Below, piece by piece: positions 53,640-63,052 of a stretch of 64,000 nucleotides of DNA. The notes beneath the pieces were generated by a model that saw only the letters and a program-made list of their open reading frames with translations, had not been told where the DNA came from and made no database searches. Source of the stretch: Cellulomonas dongxiuzhuiae (GTDB taxonomy: Bacteria; Actinomycetota; Actinomycetes; Actinomycetales; Cellulomonadaceae); the NCBI RefSeq assembly GCF_018623035.1, contig NZ_CP076023.1, positions 2,356,001 to 2,420,000 on the forward strand. Reading direction: 5' to 3'. Position 1 is the first letter of the stretch. Every line of letters begins with the position of its first letter. The translations under genes were made by a program, and so were the position numbers.

Positions 53640-55148
53640 ATGGACACCCGTGCCGCGCTGAGGACCCGCGTCGACCTCGCCTCCCCTCTGCGGACCCGCC
53701 ACCTGGTGGCGGCCGCCGGCCCGATCGACGTCGTCGTCCCGCTCGAGGCACGCGAGCGCACCGGCGCGGCACGGGCGTTCCTGGACACGGCGGTCGCGGA
53801 CGGCCGCGCCGTCTACGGCCGCACGACGGGCTTCGGGGCGCTCGTCGGCTTCCGGGGCCGGTCCGACGGCCGGGACCAGGCCGACAACACGCTCGCGCAC
53901 CTCGGTGCCGGTCAGGGCCCGACGCTCCCCGCGGCGCTCGTCCGGGCGACCGTGCTGGTCCGGGCCCGGTCGCTCGCGCAGGGCGCGTCGGGCGTGGCGC
54001 CCCACGTGCTCGACGCCCTCGCCGCCATGCTCGGGACCACGTTCGCCCCCGTCGTGCCGCGGTGGGGGTCCGTCGGTGCCAGCGGCGACCTCGTGCCGCT
54101 GGCGGCCGTCGCCGCCGCGCTGCGCGGCGACGGCGAGGCCGACGTCGAGGGACGACGCATGCCGGCCGCCGACGCGCTCGACGCCGCCGGGCTGACCCCC
54201 CTGCGCCTCGACGGGCGCGACGCCCTCGCCCTGGTCAACGGCACGTCGCTGACCACCGCCGCGCTCGCGCTCGCGCTCGACGGCGTGCGCGCGGCCCACG
54301 GTGCGCTCGTGCGGCTCGCGTGCCTCCTCACGGACCTGCTCGGCTGCGACGCGCAGTTCACCGACGTCGACCTGCTGGACCGGTACGCCCACCCGGGTGC
54401 TGCCGTCGTCGGCGTGCGCATGCGCGAGCTCCTGGGGGGCCTCGTGCCGTCCGGCACCCGCGCGCTGCAGGAGCCCTACTCGATCCGCTGCACCCCCCAG
54501 CTGCTCGGTGCCGCCCACGACGCCCTGCGGTACGTCGAGGACGTCGTCACCGCGGACCTCGCCGGGGTCAGCGACAACCCGCTGCTGTTCCCCGAGGACG
54601 ACAAGATCGTCCACGGGGGCAACTTCTTCGGTCAGCCCGCGGCGTTCGCCGCCGACCTGCTCGCGCTCGTCGCCGCACAGCTCGGCAACCTCGCCGAACG
54701 TCAGCTCGACCTGCTCGTCGACCCCGTGCGCAACGGCGGCCTGCCACCGATGCTCGCGGCGGGCCCGGGCCTCCAGCACGGGCTCCAGGGCGTGCAGCTC
54801 GCGTCGACCGCCCTGGTCGCCGAGCTCCGCCGGGACGCGACCCCCGCGAGCATGCAGTCGCTGTCGACCAACCTGCGCACGCAGGACGTGGTGCCGTTCG
54901 GCACGCAGGCCGCACTGCGCTCGCTCGACGGCGTCGAGGTCCTGCACCTGCTCGTCGGCTCGCTCGCCCTGGGGCTGCGCCAGGCCTCCCACGTCGGCGC
55001 CCGGTCACCGAGCGCGCCCGCGTCGGCCGCGCTGCTGTCCGCGCTCAGCGCCGCCGTGCGTCCCGTCGACCCCGACCGCCCGCTCCAGCAGGACGTGCGC
55101 ACCGCCACGCACGTCGTCCTGACCACCGACCCGGAGGACCAGCCATGA
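53640..55148 (+). CDS. MIO-type aromatic amino acid ammonia-lyase, tyrosine-like
   Basis: A 502-residue HAL/PAL/TAL family enzyme that forms its MIO cofactor from Ala147-Ser148-Gly149 in SVGASGDLVPLA. The lid tyrosine is Tyr59 in VYGRTTGFG. Other core motifs are LVNGTSLTTA, EPYSIRC, SDNPLLF and GNFFGQPAAF. The selectivity pair reads His87-Leu88 (LAHLGAG), the pair that marks tyrosine ammonia-lyase, where HAL has Ser-His and PAL Phe-Leu. No hut genes are near. It should give p-coumarate, though an aminomutase giving beta-tyrosine is possible. Leaderless ATG; first gene of the operon. Confidence 0.9.
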   Translation: MDTRAALRTRVDLASPLRTRHLVAAAGPIDVVVPLEARERTGAARAFLDTAVADGRAVYGRTTGFGALVGFRGRSDGRDQADNTLAHLGAGQGPTLPAALVRATVLVRARSLAQGASGVAPHVLDALAAMLGTTFAPVVPRWGSVGASGDLVPLAAVAAALRGDGEADVEGRRMPAADALDAAGLTPLRLDGRDALALVNGTSLTTAALALALDGVRAAHGALVRLACLLTDLLGCDAQFTDVDLLDRYAHPGAAVVGVRMRELLGGLVPSGTRALQEPYSIRCTPQLLGAAHDALRYVEDVVTADLAGVSDNPLLFPEDDKIVHGGNFFGQPAAFAADLLALVAAQLGNLAERQLDLLVDPVRNGGLPPMLAAGPGLQHGLQGVQLASTALVAELRRDATPASMQSLSTNLRTQDVVPFGTQAALRSLDGVEVLHLLVGSLALGLRQASHVGARSPSAPASAALLSALSAAVRPVDPDRPLQQDVRTATHVVLTTDPEDQP

Positions 55149-56698
55149 CCCTCGACCACCTCGTCATCGGAGCCGGCCCCGCGGGCCTGCAGCTCGGCGC
55201 GCTGCTCGAGGCCGACGGCCGGCGCGACTACCTCGTCGTAGACCGCGCCGACGTCCCCGGCTCGTTCTTCACGCGCTACCCGCGGCACCGCCGGCTCATC
55301 TCGATCAACAAGCCGCGCACGGGTAGCGACGACCCCGAGCTCAACCTGCGGCTCGACTGGAACTCCCTGCTGAGCGACGACCCGGACCTGCGGTTCACGC
55401 GCTACACCGACCGCTACTTCCCCGACGCCGACGTCATGGTGCAGTACCTCGCGGACTTCGCCGAGCGCTCCAAGGTGCGCGTGCGGTACGGCGCCGCCGT
55501 CTCACGCGTGTCGCGCGGCAACGACGTCTTCGAGGTGCAGGTCGGCAGCGACGTCCTGACGGCGCGCTCGGTCGTGGTCGCCACGGGCGTCAGCCGGCTG
55601 CACCGCCCGCCCATCCCCGGCTTCGAGCTCGCCGAGGGCTACGACACCATGCCCGTCGACCCCGAGGACTACCTCGACCAGCGGGTCCTCATCATCGGCA
55701 AGGGCAACTCGGCGTTCGAGACGGCCGACGCCCTCATGGAGACGACGACCACCATCCACGTCGCCGGGCCCGACTCCGTGCGCCTCGCGTGGCGCACGCA
55801 CTACGTCGGCCACCTGCGCGCCGTGAACAACAACTTCCTCGACACCTACCAGCTCAAGTCGGCCAACGCCGTGCTCGACGGCACGGTCGAGCGCATCGAG
55901 CGGGACGACGAGGGCCTGGCGGTGACGTTCCGCTTCACGCGTGCCGACGAGACCCGCGTGCTGCACTACGACCGCGTCCTGGCGTGCACCGGCTTCGCGT
56001 TCGACGCCTCGGTGTTCGACGAGACGTGCCGGCCCGCGCTCGCGATCGGCGGCCGGTTCCCCGCCCAGACCGACGAGTGGGAGTCGGTCGACGTGCCGGG
56101 CCTGTTCTTCGCCGGCACGCTCAGCCAGCAGCGCGACTTCACGCACTCGACCAACGGGTTCGTCCACGGCTTCCGGTACGCCGTGCGGGCCCTGCACCGC
56201 GTCCTGGAACGGCGCTACGGCGGCGAGCCGTGGCCGTCGGTGCCCGTCGACCCGACGCCCGCCGCGATCACGGCGGCCGTGGTCGAGCGCGTCAACCGCA
56301 CGTCGGCGCTGTGGCAGCAGTTCGGGGTGCTGGCCGACGTCGTCGCGGTGACGGACGGTGCGGCGCGGTACCACGAGGAGGTGCCGGTGGCCTACCACGG
56401 TCGCGTCGGCCTGGGTCCGGACGGTCACGACGACGACGCGTTCGTCGTCACGCTCGAGTACGGCCCCGACCACGACAAGGTCGACCCGTTCGACGTGAGA
56501 GTGAACCGCATCGCGCAGGACGTGCCCGGCGTGGCGCACGACGCCGCGTACCTGCACCCGGTCGTCCGCCACCACCGACGGGGCGAGCACGTCGCCACCC
56601 ACCACCTCGCGGAGAACCTGGAGAACCGGTGGGACCGGCCCGACGCGCACGTCGCACCGCTCGAGGCGTTCGTGGCCGGCGCGCTCGCGGGGCGCTGA
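55145..56698 (+). CDS. FOXRED2-like FAD-dependent monooxygenase
   Basis: A 517-residue flavoprotein. FAD is bound at LVIGAGPAGLQLGALLEA (about 7-24) and NADPH at IIGKGNSAFETADAL (about 183-197). The segment SFFTRYPRHRRLISINK (about 40-56) and LDWNSLLSDDP are the hallmark of the FOXRED2/ERFAD group, known mainly from the animal endoplasmic reticulum. A last FAD contact is STNGFVHGFRYAVR. The C-terminal 130 residues are specific to it. ATG 55145 overlaps the lyase stop. It likely oxygenates an intermediate of the pathway; the substrate is unknown. Confidence 0.85.
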   Translation: MTLDHLVIGAGPAGLQLGALLEADGRRDYLVVDRADVPGSFFTRYPRHRRLISINKPRTGSDDPELNLRLDWNSLLSDDPDLRFTRYTDRYFPDADVMVQYLADFAERSKVRVRYGAAVSRVSRGNDVFEVQVGSDVLTARSVVVATGVSRLHRPPIPGFELAEGYDTMPVDPEDYLDQRVLIIGKGNSAFETADALMETTTTIHVAGPDSVRLAWRTHYVGHLRAVNNNFLDTYQLKSANAVLDGTVERIERDDEGLAVTFRFTRADETRVLHYDRVLACTGFAFDASVFDETCRPALAIGGRFPAQTDEWESVDVPGLFFAGTLSQQRDFTHSTNGFVHGFRYAVRALHRVLERRYGGEPWPSVPVDPTPAAITAAVVERVNRTSALWQQFGVLADVVAVTDGAARYHEEVPVAYHGRVGLGPDGHDDDAFVVTLEYGPDHDKVDPFDVRVNRIAQDVPGVAHDAAYLHPVVRHHRRGEHVATHHLAENLENRWDRPDAHVAPLEAFVAGALAGR

Positions 56699-56699
56699 C

Positions 56700-57740
56700 G
56701 TGGGCCCGTCGGTCGGGGCGCGGGAGGCCGAGCGCGGTGCGCGCGCGGTGCTCGACCCCGTGCACTTCGACTACCTCGCGGGCGGCGCCGGCGACGAGCG
56801 CACGCTGACGGGCAACGAGGACGCGTTCGCGCGCCGCCGGCTCGTCCCGCGGGTGCTGCGCGGACCGGGGCCGGTCGACCTGACGACCGACCTGCCGGGC
56901 GTGCGGCTCGCGGCTCCCGTGGTCGTGGCGCCCACCGCGTTCCACCGCCTCGCGCACCGTGCCGGCGAGGTCGCGACCGCGACCGGCGTGCGCGCGGCCG
57001 GCGGCCTGCTGACCGTGAGCACGATGGCGACGACCGCGGTCGAGGAGATCGCCGCGACGGGAGCCGCGCTGTGGTTCCAGCTCTACCTGCAGCCGGACCG
57101 GGCGTTCACGGCGGCGGTCGCCGCGCGCGCCGCCGCCGCCGGCTGCCGGGCGCTCGTCCTGACGGTCGACTCCCCCGTGCGGGGACGGCACGCGCGCGAC
57201 GCGCGGCACCGGTTCACCGAGCTGCCCGCCGGCCTCGTGTGCGAGAACCTGCGCGACGCCGACGGGCGTGTGCGGGACCTCGTCGTCGACCCGGACCTCG
57301 GCTGGGACGACGTCGCGTGGCTGGGCGGCACCACGTCGCTGCCGCTCCTGGTCAAGGGGGTGCTCCACCCCGCCGACGCCGGGCTGGCCGTCGAGCACGG
57401 CGTCGACGGGATCGTCGTCTCCAACCACGGCGGGCGACAGCTCGACGGGGCGGTGAGCACCCTCGACGCGCTGCCCGCGGTCGTCGCGGCGGTCGCGGGC
57501 CGCGTACCGGTGCTGCTCGACGGCGGCGTGCGCAGCGGCACGGACGCCCTCGTCGCGCTGGCGCTGGGCGCCGACGCCGTCATGGTCGGCCGCCCGGTGC
57601 TGTGGGGGCTCGCACGCGGCGGCGCGGACGGCGTGCAGGAGGCCCTGGAGGACCTGACCGACGGGCTCGCGCACGCCATGGCCCTGGTCGGAGCGCACCG
57701 ACCGGGCGATCTGGGACCCGACCTGGTGACGATCCCGTGA
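56700..57740 (+). CDS. FMN-dependent alpha-hydroxy-acid oxidase
   Basis: A 346-residue TIM-barrel flavoenzyme of the lactate/glycolate/mandelate oxidase family. Active-site residues are conserved: YLAGGAGDERTL (Tyr), PTAFHRLAH, WFQLYLQPD, LVLTVDSPVRGRHARD, LLVKGVL (Lys), and VVSNHGGRQLDGAVST with the catalytic His and Arg. FMN phosphate is held by DGGVRSGTDALVAL. GTG 56700 is one base after the monooxygenase stop. It would oxidise a 2-hydroxy acid to a 2-oxo acid; a hydroxymandelate-like aromatic compound would suit the cluster. Confidence 0.92.
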   Translation: MGPSVGAREAERGARAVLDPVHFDYLAGGAGDERTLTGNEDAFARRRLVPRVLRGPGPVDLTTDLPGVRLAAPVVVAPTAFHRLAHRAGEVATATGVRAAGGLLTVSTMATTAVEEIAATGAALWFQLYLQPDRAFTAAVAARAAAAGCRALVLTVDSPVRGRHARDARHRFTELPAGLVCENLRDADGRVRDLVVDPDLGWDDVAWLGGTTSLPLLVKGVLHPADAGLAVEHGVDGIVVSNHGGRQLDGAVSTLDALPAVVAAVAGRVPVLLDGGVRSGTDALVALALGADAVMVGRPVLWGLARGGADGVQEALEDLTDGLAHAMALVGAHRPGDLGPDLVTIP

Positions 57741-59074
57741 GCCCCGTCATCGCGGCCGTCGCGGCCGGCCTGGTCGTGGCGTGGACGCTGCCGCGCTGGC
57801 TGCCGCGGGTCGTCGTCCGGCTGCGCGAGCGCGTGTTCGCGCGGGTCAACGGCAGCGAGGGCATCCCCGTCCCCGGCCCGCTCGTCGGCGCCGAGCACTT
57901 CGAGCGGGTCTACTCCGACCCGGCCGCCGACGGGCGCAGCGCCGGCGCCGGCCTGTCCGACCTGTTCTGGTACTGGCTGGCGCCCGGCGCGCACATGCAC
58001 CAGGAGCACCTCGAGCCGGGCGAGCGGTACCGCACCGTGGCCCGCACGACGCGCCAGGTCCTGGCGGTGCGGCACGCGCGCAGCGACGAGCTCGCGACCG
58101 CCGCCGCCCGCCGCGCGCTCGACGCCCTGCCCGACGACCGCGCGAGCCTCGTCCGCCTGCGCGACCTCCTCATGCCCGTGTGGGCGGAGGTCTACCACGA
58201 GCTCGTGTTCGACGAGTCGTGCCCGCCCGCCGCGCGCGACCTGGTCGTGGCCAACGCCGACGACGTGGTCACCGCCCTCAAGGGCACGAGCCTGCGGCAC
58301 ATGGACCGCCGCGACCGCCTCACCACGTACCTCCGCGAGCGCGTCGAGGACGGCACGTGCCCCGTGGTGCTGCCGCCCCCGTTCACGGCGCAGGAGACGG
58401 CCTGGTACCTGCAGGGCGCGTTCTTCAACACCGCGGTGGTCCAGATGTCCGAGGCCGCCGCGCACGTCCTGCTGTGCGCCGGCGCCTACGCGCCCGCGCG
58501 GGACCAGGTCGACGACGACGACGCGCTCGACCGCATCGTCGACGAGACGCTGCGGGTGCACCCGCTGTTCGGTGTCGCCCACCGCATCACGTCGGCGCCG
58601 ATCCGCGTCGACGACGACGTCACGCTGCCCACCGGTTCGGTGCTGCTGTTCAACTACCTGGCGTACCAGCGCACGGGCGAGGCGGACGACGACGTGTTCG
58701 ACCCCGAGCGGTGGCGCACACTGCGCCACCACGACGCGCACTTCATCCCGTTCGGCGTCACCGCCAACCGCGCGTGCCCGGCACGCGGGTCCGCGCCCGT
58801 CATGCTGCGCGCGGTGCTGCGCGAGGTCCTGCGCCGCTACGACGTCACGTCCACGGCGGCGCACACCCGCTCGATGCCCAACCGCGGACCGGCGTACCTC
58901 ACGCCCGTGGGCGTGGCCGGCCCCGGACGCACCCGGCTCACCGCCCTGCACCTGGCGGACCGCTGGGCCGACGTCGGCCGGTCCGTGCAACAGCTCGTCC
59001 TCGGCACCGCGATGGTGCTCGAGGCGCGCCGGCTCCAGCCCTGCACCACCTACTTCGCGGAGGTCCGCGCATGA
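57737..59074 (+). CDS. Membrane-anchored atypical cytochrome P450
   Basis: A 445-residue P450-like protein with an N-terminal membrane segment (IAAVAAGLVVAWTLPRWL), rare in bacteria. The heme loop reads PFGVTANRACPA, one residue longer between Phe and Cys than the usual FxxGxRxC. The ExxR motif is ETLR in VDETLRVHPLFGVAHRI. The I helix lacks the usual acid-Thr pair (AFFNTAVVQMSEAAAHVLLC). A C-terminal stretch of about 70 residues follows the heme loop. GTG 57737 overlaps the oxidase stop. The missing Thr suggests an unusual reaction or an oxygen donor already on the substrate. Confidence 0.8.
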   Translation: MSPVIAAVAAGLVVAWTLPRWLPRVVVRLRERVFARVNGSEGIPVPGPLVGAEHFERVYSDPAADGRSAGAGLSDLFWYWLAPGAHMHQEHLEPGERYRTVARTTRQVLAVRHARSDELATAAARRALDALPDDRASLVRLRDLLMPVWAEVYHELVFDESCPPAARDLVVANADDVVTALKGTSLRHMDRRDRLTTYLRERVEDGTCPVVLPPPFTAQETAWYLQGAFFNTAVVQMSEAAAHVLLCAGAYAPARDQVDDDDALDRIVDETLRVHPLFGVAHRITSAPIRVDDDVTLPTGSVLLFNYLAYQRTGEADDDVFDPERWRTLRHHDAHFIPFGVTANRACPARGSAPVMLRAVLREVLRRYDVTSTAAHTRSMPNRGPAYLTPVGVAGPGRTRLTALHLADRWADVGRSVQQLVLGTAMVLEARRLQPCTTYFAEVRA

Positions 59075-60336
59075 CACCCGTCGAGCTCGCACCGAGGTTC
59101 TTCCTCGCGGTCGTCGTCATCCTCCTGGTCTGCCGGGGCGTGTCCTGGGTGCTGGGACGCGTCGGGCAGCCGCCCGTCGTCGGCGAGATGGTCGCCGGCG
59201 TCCTGCTGGGCCCGTCGCTGCTCGGGCTGCTCCTGCCGGGCGCCCAGCAGGCCCTGTTCCCGGACGACCTGCGGCCCGTGCTGTTCGTCGTCGGGCAGAT
59301 CGGCCTGGTCCTGCTGATGTTCCACGCCGGGTACGCGTTCTCGACGCACGGTGCGGCCGGCCTCACCCGGACGGCGGCCGCAGTCTCGCTCGCGGGCGTC
59401 ACGGCCCCCCTGGTGCTCGGCGCCGCGCTCGTGCTCGCGGTCGACGGCCTCGTGCCGCTGCGCCCCGACGGCGTGCCGGTGGGGGTGGTCGCGGCGTTCG
59501 TCGGCGTCGCGCTGGCCATCACGGCGTTCCCGATGCTCGCGCGCATCATCACCGAGCGCGGCCAGGCCGGCACGCGCCACGGCTCGATCGCCCTGGCCAG
59601 CGGCGCGGTCGACGACGTCGTCGCGTGGGTGCTCCTGGCCGTGGTGCTGGCGGCCGCGACGGGCAGCGCCGGCCCGGCGCTGCTGACCGTGGGCGGCGCG
59701 CTGGTGTTCGTCGCCCTCGTGTGGTTCGTCGCCCGGCCCGGCATGCTGCGGCTCATGACGACCACGCGCGTCGACGACCACGCGCGCCTGCTCGGCACGG
59801 TCGCGGTCCTGTTCGCCGCCGCGTGGTTCACCGACGAGATCGGGCTCTACGCGGTCTTCGGCGCGTTCGCGCTGGGGCTCGCGGTGCCACGCGTGCCGGC
59901 CGCGGACCGCGTGGTCGGTGCGCTCACGCCCGTGACGGGCGTCCTCGTCCCGCTGTTCTTCACGTACTCGGGGCTCAACACGCAGTTCGGGCTGTTCACC
60001 GAGCCGGCGGTCCTGCTGTTCGCCGTCGCGTGCGTGCTGGTCGCGATCGCCGGCAAGTTCGGCGCGTGCTGGTTCGCCGCACGCCGCCGCGGCGAGCCCC
60101 AGGGCGTGGCGCTGCGCGTGGCGTCCCTCATGAACGCGCGCGGGCTCATGCAGCTCATCGCGCTGAACATCGGGCTCGAGGCGGGGATCGTCGGGCCGGC
60201 GCTGTTCACGGTCCTCGTGCTCGTCGCCCTCGTGACGACGATCATGACGAGCCCGCTGCTGACGTGGGTCGAGCGTCGGCACCCGCCCGCCGAGGCCGAG
60301 CCGGCTCCGGCCGAGCCCGCCCGGATCGCCCTGTGA
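59071..60336 (+). CDS. CPA2-type cation:proton antiporter
   Basis: A 421-residue membrane protein with about 12 segments. Family motifs: [20 protein letters not shown] near the N terminus, [18 protein letters not shown] followed by [20 protein letters not shown] with the Asp pair, and [20 protein letters not shown]. No cytoplasmic TrkA-N domain is present. ATG 59071 overlaps the P450 stop, with GAGG upstream, so it belongs to the operon. Antiporters of this type occur in some secondary-metabolite clusters, where export or pH protection has been proposed; here that is inference. Confidence 0.92.
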   Translation: MTPVELAPRFFLAVVVILLVCRGVSWVLGRVGQPPVVGEMVAGVLLGPSLLGLLLPGAQQALFPDDLRPVLFVVGQIGLVLLMFHAGYAFSTHGAAGLTRTAAAVSLAGVTAPLVLGAALVLAVDGLVPLRPDGVPVGVVAAFVGVALAITAFPMLARIITERGQAGTRHGSIALASGAVDDVVAWVLLAVVLAAATGSAGPALLTVGGALVFVALVWFVARPGMLRLMTTTRVDDHARLLGTVAVLFAAAWFTDEIGLYAVFGAFALGLAVPRVPAADRVVGALTPVTGVLVPLFFTYSGLNTQFGLFTEPAVLLFAVACVLVAIAGKFGACWFAARRRGEPQGVALRVASLMNARGLMQLIALNIGLEAGIVGPALFTVLVLVALVTTIMTSPLLTWVERRHPPAEAEPAPAEPARIAL

Positions 60337-60342
60337 CGAGAC

Positions 60343-60377
60343 AGGTGTTACTCAAGTCACACGAGGTGTGCCATTGT
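60343..60377 (+). promoter_or_regulatory. Promoter and direct repeats before the response regulator
   Basis: AGGTGT occurs at 60343-60348 and 60364-60369, 21 bp apart on the same DNA face, as OmpR-type regulators bind. CACAC-gag-GTGTG (60358-60370) is an overlapping inverted repeat. CATTGT (60372-60377), 6 nt before ATG 60384, is a possible leaderless -10. Autoregulation is likely. Confidence 0.5.
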
Positions 60378-60383
60378 CGAGAC

Positions 60384-61052
60384 ATGTCCGGACGAACGCA
60401 CCGCCTCCTCGTCGTCGAGGACGACCGGGAGCTCAACGACATGCTGGCCGAGGTCCTGACCGACGAGGGCTACGTCGTCGACCAGGCGCGCGACGGCCAC
60501 CGCGGCCTGCACCTGGGGCTCACCCGCCCGTACGACGTGCTCGTGGTCGACCGCCGCCTGCCCGCCGTCGACGGGCTCGACATGCTCCAGCGCCTGCGCG
60601 CGCGGGCCGTCAGCGCACGCGCGCTGGTGCTCACGGCGCTGGGGACGGTCGCCGACCGCGTCGCCGGCCTCGACGCGGGGGCCGACGACTACCTCGTCAA
60701 GCCCTTCGAGCTGGACGAGCTCAGCGCCCGGATCCGCGCGCTGTGCCGCCGCGTCGACGAGGCGGACACGCACCTGGCGGTCGGGGACGCGACCCTCGAC
60801 CTCGTCACCCGCCAGGTCGTGCTCGCGGACGGCCGCGCCGTCGACCTGTCGACCCGCGAGCACGCCCTGCTGCAGGCGCTCGCCGAGCGTCCGACGGCCG
60901 TCCACACGCGCAACGAGCTGCGCCGCACGGTGTTCGCCGACACCGAGGCCGCGTCGATCGTCGACACCTACGTCTACTACCTGCGCCGCAAGCTGGGCCG
61001 CGCGGCCGTCGCGACGGTCCACGGCACCGGCTACCGGCTGGGCACGCTGTGA
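60384..61052 (+). CDS. OmpR/PhoB family response regulator
   Basis: A 222-residue regulator. The receiver domain (about 7-120) has the acidic pocket [10 protein letters not shown], the phospho-acceptor Asp in [11 protein letters not shown], Thr in LVLTALG and Lys in [11 protein letters not shown]. The C-terminal winged helix includes [20 protein letters not shown] and [12 protein letters not shown] then VHGTGYRLG. Its stop overlaps the kinase GTG. It lies 47 bp after the antiporter and may control the cluster or its own regulon; this is not shown by the sequence. Confidence 0.95.
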   Translation: MSGRTHRLLVVEDDRELNDMLAEVLTDEGYVVDQARDGHRGLHLGLTRPYDVLVVDRRLPAVDGLDMLQRLRARAVSARALVLTALGTVADRVAGLDAGADDYLVKPFELDELSARIRALCRRVDEADTHLAVGDATLDLVTRQVVLADGRAVDLSTREHALLQALAERPTAVHTRNELRRTVFADTEAASIVDTYVYYLRRKLGRAAVATVHGTGYRLGTL

Positions 61053-62347
61053 GGCCGGGGAGCGACGAGGAGCGCGTGGTCCGCCGCGCGCGGCTGCGGA
61101 TCGGGTCGCTCGTCGGCCTCGTCATCGCGGCGCTGCTCGGCCTGGCCGGCGCGATCTCCTACGGCGTCCTGCTGCACAGCCAGGAGCGCCAGATCGACGG
61201 TGAGCTCGACTGGGGCATCGAGCACGGCACCATCGCCGGGCCGCCCGCGTGCAGCTGGATCATCACGTACGACGGCACCACGGTGGACACCGGCGTGGCG
61301 ACCCCGCCCACCGGGTTCCCGTTGACGGACGCCCTCACCGAGGTCCACGCCACGGGCGCCACGCAGGACGCCCGGGTCGCGCAGGACGGCACGGTCTACC
61401 ACGTGCGCACCGCACGGCAGGGCGACGAGGTCGTCCAGGCCGTCTTCGACGCCCGCTTCCAGCTCGCCGACCGGCGGCACCTGCTCATCGCGTTCGCCGT
61501 CGCCGCCGCGGCGGGGGCGCTCGCGGCGGTCGTCAGCGGCGTCGTCGTCGGTCGCCGCGCCGTCGCCCCGCTGGCCGAGGCCCTGCACCGCCAGCGTCGC
61601 TTCGTCGCCGACGCGAGCCACGAGCTGCGCACGCCGATCGCGCAGGTCCACGCGCGCGCCCAGCTGCTCGTGCGGCGCGCCCGCGCGGCCGACGACGACG
61701 TGCAGGCGCGCGACCTGGACCGGCTCGTCGCGACGACCCGTCGCCTGGGCGAGATCGTCGACGAGCTCCTCATGTCCGCACGGCTCACCGCGGCGCACGA
61801 CACCGCGGCCACCCGCCCCGACAGCACCCAGGTGGACGTCGCCGCGCTCGTCGAGGACGCCGTCACGGCCGACACGGCACGGGCGGTCGAGCGCGGTGTC
61901 ATCGTCACGGCCCTCACCGAACCCGCCCTGCCACGCGTGCTCGGCGTCGAGTCGGCGCTGCGACGCGTCGTCGCCGAGCTGCTCAGCAACGCGCTGTCCC
62001 ACACGCCGCCCGGCGGTCAGGTCGCGGTCCGTGCGGCGGCGGTCGAGCAGGGGCGCGTCGTGGAGGTCGTGGTCCTGGACACCGGTGAGGGATTCGACCC
62101 CGAGGACGCCGAGCGCATCTTCGACCGCTTCCACCGCGGCCCGGGCAACGACGAGCGCCGCTTCGGCCTGGGCCTGGCGCTGCTGCGCGAGGTCGTCACG
62201 AGCCACGGGGGCACGATCCAGGCGGTCAGCGACACGGGCGTCGGCGCCACCTTCACGGTCCGGCTCCCGGCGTCGGTCGGCCACGGGCCCGTCCCCGCGA
62301 CGACGGGAACCCGCGACGACGCCGCGCGCACCCCCGCGCGGCTGTGA
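61049..62347 (+). CDS. Sensor histidine kinase
   Basis: A 432-residue membrane kinase. Two membrane segments (around [20 protein letters not shown] and [20 protein letters not shown]) enclose an extracytoplasmic sensor of about 100 residues containing [12 protein letters not shown]. The dimerisation box [15 protein letters not shown] carries the phospho-His. The ATPase domain has [14 protein letters not shown] (N box), [20 protein letters not shown] and [15 protein letters not shown] 61049 overlaps the regulator stop. It is convergent with rnpB, 19 bp away. Confidence 0.94.
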   Translation: MRPGSDEERVVRRARLRIGSLVGLVIAALLGLAGAISYGVLLHSQERQIDGELDWGIEHGTIAGPPACSWIITYDGTTVDTGVATPPTGFPLTDALTEVHATGATQDARVAQDGTVYHVRTARQGDEVVQAVFDARFQLADRRHLLIAFAVAAAAGALAAVVSGVVVGRRAVAPLAEALHRQRRFVADASHELRTPIAQVHARAQLLVRRARAADDDVQARDLDRLVATTRRLGEIVDELLMSARLTAAHDTAATRPDSTQVDVAALVEDAVTADTARAVERGVIVTALTEPALPRVLGVESALRRVVAELLSNALSHTPPGGQVAVRAAAVEQGRVVEVVVLDTGEGFDPEDAERIFDRFHRGPGNDERRFGLGLALLREVVTSHGGTIQAVSDTGVGATFTVRLPASVGHGPVPATTGTRDDAARTPARL

Positions 62348-62366
62348 CGCCGCGCGGCCGGTGGGG

Positions 62367-62762
<396 letters not shown>

Positions 62763-62781
62763 ACCGGTCAGCCTACCCGTG

Positions 62782-62970
62782 TCACACGTCGACGCGGTAC
62801 GTCAGGCTCAGCTCGTCGCCGGCGACGCCGCGGATCCCCCAGTACGTGAACGGCACGTCAGCCTGACTAACTAGGACCTCACCCTTTCGAGTGAACCGCA
62901 CGCAGTTACGCACAGTATTCGGCGTCGCGCGTGGTGGTTCTGAGTTCAGCGGGATTTCTTGTATTATCAA
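62782..62970 (-). pseudogene. Possible truncated gene (C-terminal remnant)
   Basis: A 62-codon ORF just upstream of rnpB. Its last 32 codons are GC-rich and protein-like (VPFTYWGIRGVAGDELSLTY then RVDV). Its first 30 codons are AT-richer and read as if they belong to the foreign stretch next door. No Shine-Dalgarno precedes ATG 62970. This looks like the 3' end of a resident gene whose front was replaced or lost near 62870-62880. I cannot name the parent family. Confidence 0.4.
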
Positions 62971-63052
62971 GCATCACCGCTGTGCGTGTACATTTTTGGC
63001 GCAGCCCTTATCGCTCTCTGCAGCAAAAATAGCGCAGAAGCTCTTTATCTGT

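Noticed and set aside
53640..55148. Histidine ammonia-lyase (hutH)
   Set aside because: The selectivity pair is His-Leu instead of Ser-His, GNFHG is GNFFG, and no hutU, hutI or hutG gene is nearby.
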